From: Agarivorans litoreus
GTDB lineage: Bacteria; Pseudomonadota; Gammaproteobacteria; Enterobacterales; Celerinatantimonadaceae
Length of the DNA: 64,000 bases
NCBI RefSeq assembly: GCF_019649015.1
Contig: NZ_BLPI01000001.1
Coordinates: forward strand, 3,777,001-3,841,000
Reading direction: 5' to 3'
Made by a program: the position numbers and the translations under genes. Numbering within the stretch: the first letter of the stretch is position 1; every line of letters begins with the position of its first letter. Below, in pieces: positions 57,993 through 64,000 of the stretch. The notes beneath the pieces were generated by a model that had not been told where the DNA came from, searched no databases, and worked only from the letters and a program-made list of their open reading frames with translations.

Positions 57993-59719
57993 TGAGCATG
58001 CAGGCCACCATGGTGCTAGTGATTTTCGTTGGCACCATTGCGTCTTTAATTCGTTATCAGCAGTATCCTGCTAAAATTTTTGGTGGGGTAATGCTGCTGC
58101 TGTTCGTGCTAGATTTAGTGAGTACTGAACAGCTATTAGCTAGCGTATCGAATCAAGGTTTAATGACCTTGGTGCTTTTAATGTTATGCTCGATAGCCTT
58201 GGAAAAAACACGATTATTACGCGTGCTAGCGGCTTCAATCATTAAACCATCACTTCGCTCTACTTGGCTGCGATTGTACTCCACCACGGTGTTGTCTTCT
58301 GCTGCCTTAAATAATACTGCGGTAGTTGCCACCTTATTGGCGCCAATTCGTAACAATCCTTATCACAGTGCTAGCCGTTTATTGTTACCTTTATCTTATG
58401 CAGCTATTTTGGGCGGAACACTTACCTTAATTGGCACTTCTACTAATCTCATCGTAAACAGCTTGTTACTTGAAAGTACCGGTGAGAGTTTGGGTTTTTT
58501 TGATTTTACTTTAATAGGCCTAGTTGCAGTGGTGGCCTGTGGTTTTACCTTGGCGTTTTTTTCACGCTATTTACCTGACCATAAACGTGAAGAAAATCAT
58601 TATCACCGTTACTTTATTGACGCAAAAATTCAAGCCGATTCCACACTCATTGGCAAGAGCGTTGAAGAAAACGGGCTGCGCCACTTAGAGTCACTGTTCC
58701 TGGTGGAGATTGTGCGAGATGGAAAACTGATTAGCCCAGTAGCGCCAAGCGAGGTGATGCAGCAAAGTGATCGCCTTATTTTTAGTGGCGATGTCACAAA
58801 AGTGATGCAACTTAACCAGTTCTCTGGGCTACAAACCTTTGCAGATTCCAATGGCTTATTAGGCTCTAACCTTACCGAGGTCGTGATTCGCCCAGAAAGC
58901 ATGTTAGTGGGTAAAAGCCTAAAGGGTGCTGGTTTTCGTGCCCGGTTTGATGCCGCCGTTGTGGCGATTAAGCGAGATGGCGAAAGAGTATCAGGAAAAC
59001 TAGGTGAAATAACCTTGCAGGCTGGTGACTTCTTAGTATTGGCGGTAGGCGCTGATTTTAAGTCGCGTAGTAACTTAAGTAAAAACTTTATCGCAGTGAG
59101 TGGCGTGGAGCCAGACACTCGTTTAAATGGTGCTTCGGAGTTATTTGCAATTGGTGGTTTTGTACTTGCCGTGGGCGCAGCAGCTATTGGCTTGGTTAGC
59201 TTGTTTAAAGCCATGGTAATTCTTCTTGGTGGCTTAATTTTCTTTAGGTGCTTAACACCAAGTGAGCTAGTGCGCCGTTTCCCTAAAGAAATATGGTTGA
59301 TTGTTGCTTCTGCTTTGGCTTTATCTCAGGCAATGCATAATGCCGGCTTAGTAGAGTTGCTCGAGGGCTTGTTTAACGGGGGGCTTAATGGGCAATGGCT
59401 TATATTGAGCCTTGTGGCAGTGTACTTATTAACCTGGGTATTTACCGAACTAGTAACCAATAATGCTGCCGCTGCTCTAATGTTTCCTCTGGCTTATGGC
59501 TTGGCAAATGCGTTAGGGGCAAACCCTATGACTTTTGTTATGACGGTCGCCTTTGCCGCAAGTGCAAGTTTTGTTAGCCCTTATGGATATCAAACTAATT
59601 TAATGGTGTACAACGCTGGTCGCTACAGTTTAAGAGATTTTGTCAAATTAGGTTTGCCCGTGGCATTAGTTTACGGCCTTGTTGTATTGGTGTTAGTCCC
59701 GATTGTATTTCCCTTATAG
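57992..59719 (+). CDS. SLC13/DASS-family permease with RCK_C domains, probable sulfate transporter
   Basis: A 575-residue inner-membrane protein with about 10 or more hydrophobic segments and two cytoplasmic TrkA-C (RCK_C) domains between them (about residues 210-290 and 295-375, e.g. LIGKSVEENGLRHLESLFLVEIVRDGKLISP, split here). The TSTNLIVNSLL motif marks the SLC13/DASS group. Placement between cysN and cysC, coupled to cysN by TAATG, points to sulfate as substrate. Family annotation alone would not fix the substrate. Confidence 0.85.
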   Translation: MSMQATMVLVIFVGTIASLIRYQQYPAKIFGGVMLLLFVLDLVSTEQLLASVSNQGLMTLVLLMLCSIALEKTRLLRVLAASIIKPSLRSTWLRLYSTTVLSSAALNNTAVVATLLAPIRNNPYHSASRLLLPLSYAAILGGTLTLIGTSTNLIVNSLLLESTGESLGFFDFTLIGLVAVVACGFTLAFFSRYLPDHKREENHYHRYFIDAKIQADSTLIGKSVEENGLRHLESLFLVEIVRDGKLISPVAPSEVMQQSDRLIFSGDVTKVMQLNQFSGLQTFADSNGLLGSNLTEVVIRPESMLVGKSLKGAGFRARFDAAVVAIKRDGERVSGKLGEITLQAGDFLVLAVGADFKSRSNLSKNFIAVSGVEPDTRLNGASELFAIGGFVLAVGAAAIGLVSLFKAMVILLGGLIFFRCLTPSELVRRFPKEIWLIVASALALSQAMHNAGLVELLEGLFNGGLNGQWLILSLVAVYLLTWVFTELVTNNAAAALMFPLAYGLANALGANPMTFVMTVAFAASASFVSPYGYQTNLMVYNAGRYSLRDFVKLGLPVALVYGLVVLVLVPIVFPL

Positions 59720-59750
59720 TCATTTATTTAGATAACAGAGCAGGCAAGAA

Positions 59751-60359
59751 ATGGATAAAAAGAGCGAAAATGTAGTTTGGCATAATCATAGTGTTAATCG
59801 AGAGTTGCGCACTATGAAAAAAGGCCACAAACCCTGCGTACTATGGTTTACTGGTTTAAGCGGCTCAGGCAAGTCTACTATTGCCAATGCAGTCGATTAT
59901 TTGCTGTATCAACGCGGTGTTCATACTTATGTTCTGGATGGTGACAATGTTCGCCATGGCCTAAATGGCGATTTAGGGTTTTCTGACACCGACAGAGTAG
60001 AAAATATTCGTCGTATTGGTGAAGTAGCCAAACTATTTGTAGACGCAGGTTTAGTAGTTTCTACTGCTTTTATTTCTCCATTTAAAGCAGACCGCTCGCT
60101 GGTTCGCAATCAACTTGGTGAAGGCGAGTTTTTTGAAGTGTTTATTGATACACCTTTAGAGGTTTGCGAACAACGAGACCCTAAAGGGTTATACAAGAAA
60201 GCACGCAGTGGCGAGATTAAAAACTTCACCGGTATTAGCTCTGCTTATGAAGCACCAGAAAAAGCCGATGTTCACGTGCAAACGGAAGGAAAATCGGTTG
60301 AACAATGTGCAGAGTTTGTGGTTAATGCGCTAATCGATGCTGGTATTGTTAAGGCCTAA
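59751..60359 (+). CDS. cysC: Adenylyl-sulfate kinase
   Basis: A 202-residue kinase phosphorylating APS to PAPS. It has P-loop [16 protein letters not shown], then [20 protein letters not shown] and FISPFKADR. It is 31 bases after the permease and 15 bases before the DHH gene, so likely one transcript. Confidence 0.97.
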   Translation: MDKKSENVVWHNHSVNRELRTMKKGHKPCVLWFTGLSGSGKSTIANAVDYLLYQRGVHTYVLDGDNVRHGLNGDLGFSDTDRVENIRRIGEVAKLFVDAGLVVSTAFISPFKADRSLVRNQLGEGEFFEVFIDTPLEVCEQRDPKGLYKKARSGEIKNFTGISSAYEAPEKADVHVQTEGKSVEQCAEFVVNALIDAGIVKA

Positions 60360-60374
60360 GAGCGAGGTTACTCA

Positions 60375-61334
60375 TTGCGACATATAGATATTTTTAACGG
60401 TGATGCCGATGGCATCATTTCACTCATTCAGCTACGTTTAACCGAGCCCAAAGACAGCATTTTGCTTACTGGGGTTAAACGGGAAAACCAGTTGATGAAT
60501 AGCTTTGAGTTTCGTGCTGGAGACCAAGTTACAGTTTTAGATATCTCTATGGAAAAAAATCAACTGGGATTAAAGCAAGCCTTAGATGTTGGTGCCAGTG
60601 TACATTACATAGACCATCATCGGCCTGGACAGATCCCTCTCCACCCTAATTTGCATGCAAATATCAATACCGATGCAGATGTGTGTACCGCGCTGTTGGT
60701 TGATAAGGCTCTTGCAGGTAGGCATCACTGCTGGGCAATAGCTGCGGCTTATGGTGATAACCTCATTGCGCAAGCGGATGCTTTATGTGAGCAAGCTCAA
60801 TTAAGCGAGCAGCAAAGCGAACAGCTTAAAGAGCTGGGCACCTTAATTAATTACAACGGCTATGGAGCAACGTTGAGCGATCTCCACCTAGAGCCTTCTG
60901 TATTATTCAAGCAATTAGTGGCATACACCAGCCCTTTTGATGTTATCGCCGATAGCCAATCAGCCTATCATCAACTCAAAAACGCTTATCAGCATGATAT
61001 GGCTTTGGCCAACAAGGTCAAAACTCATTACCAGAGCGCGGTAGTAAAAGTTACAGTTTTGCCTAACTGTTCTTGGGCTAGGCGAATAAGTGGTGTTTTT
61101 GGCAATCAGCAAGCAAATTTACATCCCTCATTAGCGCATTTGGTTTTAACCAGCATTGCTAGTGGTATTGCTGTGGTTAGTTTGCGAGCGCCACTTAACA
61201 AAAAGTACGGAGCTGGCGATATTTGCGCACAATACGAGACCGGTGGCGGCAGGGCTAGTGCGGCGGGTATTAATCAATTCAATACTGCTAACCTGCAACA
61301 GCTTATTTCCGATATAGAAAATTTCTATTCATAA
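60375..61334 (+). CDS. DHH-family phosphoesterase
   Basis: A 319-residue DHH protein. Motifs seen: NGDADGIISL (metal-binding Asp pair), TVLDISME, VHYIDHHRPG, NTDADVCTALL, and the C-terminal DHHA1-type GGGRASAAG. The DHH superfamily includes NrnA, which cleaves short RNAs and 3'-phosphoadenosine 5'-phosphate (PAP). Since cysC lies just upstream, a PAP-removal role is a reasonable guess but not shown. TTG start with GAGG 7 bases upstream. Confidence 0.8.
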   Translation: MRHIDIFNGDADGIISLIQLRLTEPKDSILLTGVKRENQLMNSFEFRAGDQVTVLDISMEKNQLGLKQALDVGASVHYIDHHRPGQIPLHPNLHANINTDADVCTALLVDKALAGRHHCWAIAAAYGDNLIAQADALCEQAQLSEQQSEQLKELGTLINYNGYGATLSDLHLEPSVLFKQLVAYTSPFDVIADSQSAYHQLKNAYQHDMALANKVKTHYQSAVVKVTVLPNCSWARRISGVFGNQQANLHPSLAHLVLTSIASGIAVVSLRAPLNKKYGAGDICAQYETGGGRASAAGINQFNTANLQQLISDIENFYS

Positions 61335-61543
61335 GCAATAACGTAGCTTGGTTGGCTATTTATTCAGTTTAAGCTCTTTAAGTTTGCTTTATATCAAGTG
61401 TGAGCAAAAAATATATTTCTCAGAAAGTGTTTTCATTTCGCTAGCTTATTGTTTTAAAAACGATTTACACAATAGCTAAACACCTAAAAATCTTGTTTAT
61501 CAAGCTCTTGGAGCTTAGTTACAGTTTCAACAGTTTATCGCTG

Positions 61544-61552
61544 TGTTATACT
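61544..61552 (+). promoter_or_regulatory. Extended -10 promoter of the outer-membrane protein gene
   Basis: TGTTATACT matches the extended -10 TGnTATAAT with one mismatch. The -35 region about 17 bases upstream (GTTTCA) is weak, as often tolerated with an extended -10. The predicted start near 61559 gives a 30-base leader with AGGGA before the GTG at 61589. Confidence 0.5.
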
Positions 61553-61588
61553 TTCGACCCATTATTATATCGTGCAGGGAAAAGCTTC

Positions 61589-62104
61589 GTGGCTGGGTCG
61601 AAATACGTAAAAACGTTTGTGAGTTGTCTCTTCTTATTGCTAGCAAGCGCTAGTGCTACTGCTAACACCTATGCTGGTGCAATTTTTTCTTATACTTCAA
61701 CAGAATACAACTTTGATGACGCATCCAGTCAAAGTGGACGTCCTCTGTTATTTCAAGCTCAACTTGGCCACTATTTTAATGACTTTATTGCCTTAGAGGG
61801 CCGTTACGGGGTATCTACTGGTCGTTCTGGAGGGATTTCTGTAGATGGTTTAGCGTCTTTGTTGGTAAAAGGAAATGTGCCGGTTACAGACCAAGTCGCT
61901 ATGTATGCCTTACTCGGTGGCTCAAGCGTTAAGCTGGATCAACAAAACATCGGTAACAGCACCGAAACTGGAATGAGTTTTGGTTTAGGTGCGCATTATG
62001 CGTTAGGTAAGCAAACTGCATTAACCTTAGAGTATTTGAACAGCATAAATACTAGCAAAGCCAAAATTGGCGGCGTTAATTTAGCGTTTCAATATCGCTT
62101 TTAG
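61589..62104 (+). CDS. Small outer-membrane beta-barrel protein
   Basis: About 171 residues. The GTG start at 61589 has AGGGA 8 bases upstream and places a normal signal peptide first (VKTFVSCLFLLLASASATA, cut near ANT). The mature part has alternating strands and ends in Phe (LAFQYRF), the outer-membrane sorting signal. It resembles OmpX/OmpW-like or porin-family barrels of eight strands; the exact family is unclear. The frame opening at 61493 would bury the signal peptide. It sits between the sulfate genes and the polysaccharide export gene. Confidence 0.75.
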   Translation: MAGSKYVKTFVSCLFLLLASASATANTYAGAIFSYTSTEYNFDDASSQSGRPLLFQAQLGHYFNDFIALEGRYGVSTGRSGGISVDGLASLLVKGNVPVTDQVAMYALLGGSSVKLDQQNIGNSTETGMSFGLGAHYALGKQTALTLEYLNSINTSKAKIGGVNLAFQYRF

Positions 62105-62270
62105 TCTAGGTGTTTAATTATTAAACGTTCTAAATTAATGCAAAACTAATTTGGCTGGAAACGGCGCTGGTGAGTTTACGCAGATAACAAAAATGAAGTA
62201 CTATCGTGCTTGTTATTAATTGCTTTATTACTGACTAACTTTGTTGTTCGAAAAAAGAGAAGAATACAGA

Positions 62271-64000
62271 ATGAAATTTGGACTTAAAAGTCTCATTGTG
62301 GTTTGGATACTAGCCTTATCCAATTACGCGTTAGCCATGAACCTTAGCCCAGATCAAATTCAACAGCTAAAAAGCCTACCTGCTGATCAACAAGCGGCAC
62401 TTGCTAAACAGTATGGTGTTGATATATCCAAATTTTCTCAATCTGGTAGTGCCCAAACTCCAAGCTCTCAAGAGGCAGCCCCTCAGCTACCGCAAAAACG
62501 AGATGTTGAGGCGGGTACACAAGCACTAGCAAACAAAAACAGCGCAGGTGAAACCACCAAATTACAACGCTTTGGTCTAGATGTATTTGCTACCCAACCT
62601 ACTACTTTTGCCCCTCTTAGCAACATTCCGGTTACTGATAATTATCGATTAGGCCCAGGCGACACGCTAAACGTACAGTTATTTGGTAAAGAAAATGGCA
62701 ACTTCGAATTTAAAGTTAATCGCCATGGCAGCATCAGCTTCCCAGAATTGGGGCCGGTTAATGTATCCGGCCTAACGTTTAACCAAGTTAGAGAACTGAT
62801 TACCCAACAAATACAAGAAAAGAAAATAGGAGTACGCAGCAATATCACTATGGGTGAGCTTCGTACCGTAGAGGTATTTGTGCTAGGAGACGCCTTTCAA
62901 CCAGGCAAATATTTGGTTAGCTCTTTATCTACAATCACTCATGCCCTATATGCAAGTGGTGGGGTAAATCAACAAGGTAGCTTGCGAGATATCCGCTTGT
63001 TACGTGATGGTCAATTAGTAAGTCGTTTCGATTTGTATGATTTGCTGTTAAGTGGAGATACCAGCAACGACCTACAGTTACGCAGCGGCGATGTTGTTTT
63101 TGTTGGCCCTCTTGGTGACACAGTAAGTGTTGACGGAGAGGTGGTTCGCCCGGCCATTTATGAAATTAATGGTGAAGAATCTATAGCGGGTTTAATTAGC
63201 ACCGCAGGTGGGTATACAACCAAGGCTTTTAAAAAATCGGCAAGGCTAGAGCGTATTACTAACGAAGGCTTAATTGATTTAGTTACTTTAGATCTTAAAT
63301 CTAAGAATGATCTAAAGAAAAAGCTGCGTAATGGTGATTTCTTAACCATAGAGCAAGTGGATAAACGCTCACCTAATTACGTATCGTTAAAAGGTAATGT
63401 AGCCAGAGAAGGTAGGTACCAATGGCGTAAAGGCCTGCGAGTTTCAGACATATTGCCAAACCTTCAACGCAGCTTAAACAATAGTAGTGATCTAAATTAT
63501 AGCTTGGTGATACGTAAGAGTGGCGATCGTACTATTTCTGTTCTGCAGATAAACTTAGAGCAAGCGATCACAGAAAAACACTCAGCCGACAATATCTTGC
63601 TTAAGCCAGAAGATGAAATTTTGGTGTTCACGAAGTATGACTTGGAACTGTTTAGCGAAGCATTTCAAATTGGTTCTAAAGAGAAAGACTTACTTAGTGC
63701 CGATGCGGCCGCTTTAAACTCAAGATTAGAGAATGCAGAGCATTTGGCTAATCAAACCATTGGTAAATCTGAAGATGGTATTAACACTCAAGCTAATTCA
63801 AACGCTCAAGAATTTAGTGAAGAAGACCTAAAGCGCATTGCCAAAATTGCCGACATATCTGAAGGTGAAGTTAAAAAAGTTCTTGCGTCTACACGAGAGA
63901 AACTACTTGCGCCTATTCTTATCATGCTGCAAGAGCAATCTAACGCAGGTTTAGAGCTAAATGTTGTTGAAATATTCGGCGAAGTTAAGTTTCCTGGTAT
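62271..64000 (+). CDS. Polysaccharide export protein, Wza/OtnA type (partial, runs off window)
   Basis: The first 576 residues, open at the window edge. A signal peptide (1-22, no lipobox Cys) is followed by the LSPDQIQQLKSLPADQQAALA segment often seen in this group, here about 25-45. A Poly_export domain (about 122-195, YRLGPGDTLNVQLFGKENG) comes next, then SLBB domains at about 200-250, 286-335 and 372-420, and a fourth beginning near 565. A charged helical stretch lies between the last two. Such long SLBB proteins (OtnA/WbfF of Vibrio O139) form outer-membrane channels for capsule or O-antigen, so a polysaccharide locus probably lies to the right. The frame is intact throughout. Confidence 0.88.
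   Translation, partial: MKFGLKSLIVVWILALSNYALAMNLSPDQIQQLKSLPADQQAALAKQYGVDISKFSQSGSAQTPSSQEAAPQLPQKRDVEAGTQALANKNSAGETTKLQRFGLDVFATQPTTFAPLSNIPVTDNYRLGPGDTLNVQLFGKENGNFEFKVNRHGSISFPELGPVNVSGLTFNQVRELITQQIQEKKIGVRSNITMGELRTVEVFVLGDAFQPGKYLVSSLSTITHALYASGGVNQQGSLRDIRLLRDGQLVSRFDLYDLLLSGDTSNDLQLRSGDVVFVGPLGDTVSVDGEVVRPAIYEINGEESIAGLISTAGGYTTKAFKKSARLERITNEGLIDLVTLDLKSKNDLKKKLRNGDFLTIEQVDKRSPNYVSLKGNVAREGRYQWRKGLRVSDILPNLQRSLNNSSDLNYSLVIRKSGDRTISVLQINLEQAITEKHSADNILLKPEDEILVFTKYDLELFSEAFQIGSKEKDLLSADAAALNSRLENAEHLANQTIGKSEDGINTQANSNAQEFSEEDLKRIAKIADISEGEVKKVLASTREKLLAPILIMLQEQSNAGLELNVVEIFGEVKFPG

Noticed and set aside
58630-59214. 194-codon antisense frame in the SLC13 permease
   Set aside because: Fully inside a well-supported gene with no initiation signal of its own.
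62160-62180. Possible ops/JUMPstart element before the polysaccharide export gene
   Set aside because: GGCGCTGGTGAG resembles the ops core GGCGGTAGNNTG only loosely, with mismatches at conserved positions.

Overview
The window looks like chromosomal core DNA of a free-living, polarly flagellated gammaproteobacterium. Gene order and protein character fall between Vibrionales, Alteromonadales and Pseudomonas, and an Agarivorans-like or other Alteromonadales relative fits best. The reasons are an flhF/flhG/fliA/cheYZAB gene order, a motC/motD pair after cheB, ParC/ParP-type array-positioning genes, System I cytochrome c maturation, and a gyrA-serC-hisC-aroA block beside ubiG. The genus is an inference. 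I saw no rRNA, tRNA, CRISPR array, insertion sequence or prophage. No gap between genes exceeds about 300 bases.

Layout. 1-2.3 kb: a MetR-type regulator and two poorly known genes. 2.4-7.8 kb (minus strand): ubiG, a HAD phosphatase, then nrdA-nrdB-yfaE (class Ia ribonucleotide reductase). Upstream of nrdA are an NrdR-like box, a DnaA-box match and, on the opposite strand, a candidate small RNA. 8.0-14.4 kb: gyrA with its own terminator, then serC-hisC-aroA ending in a terminator. 14.5-18.2 kb: two genes for c-di-GMP-related proteins (EAL-HDOD and periplasmic sensor-GGDEF-EAL). They sit where flrABC/fleQSR sits in relatives. 18.2-37.0 kb: the flagellar block fliEFGHIJ, fliKLMNOPQR-flhB, flhA-flhF-flhG-fliA. 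Three sub-operons begin with good sigma-54 (-24/-12) elements, at fliE, fliK and flhA, and a fourth candidate precedes the GGDEF-EAL gene. 37.1-45.9 kb: cheY, cheZ, cheA, cheB, a second stator pair (motC, motD), parC, parP, cheW and a DUF2802 gene. 46.1-53.2 kb: ccmABCDEFGHI, closed by a terminator. 53.3-55.3 kb: an MlaA-like protein and an RssB-like response regulator. 55.5-61.3 kb: cysD-cysN, an SLC13/RCK permease, cysC and a DHH phosphoesterase. 61.5-64 kb: a small outer-membrane barrel protein and the start of a Wza/OtnA-type polysaccharide export gene that runs off the window and probably opens a capsule or O-antigen locus.

How the genes work together. FlhF and FlhG set the number and place of the flagellum, and ParC/ParP position the chemotaxis arrays. 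CheA carries a thrice-repeated motif in the linker where such positioning proteins could bind. Sigma-54 promoters switch on the early flagellar operons, and the encoded FliA would act on later genes elsewhere. Sulfate uptake and activation (SLC13, CysDNC) make PAPS, and the adjoining DHH enzyme may handle nucleotide by-products. Several starts were moved from the longest reading frame: gyrA, the EAL-HDOD gene, fliK, fliP, flhG, fliA, cheW, ccmH, the outer-membrane protein and the 1.4 kb hypothetical.
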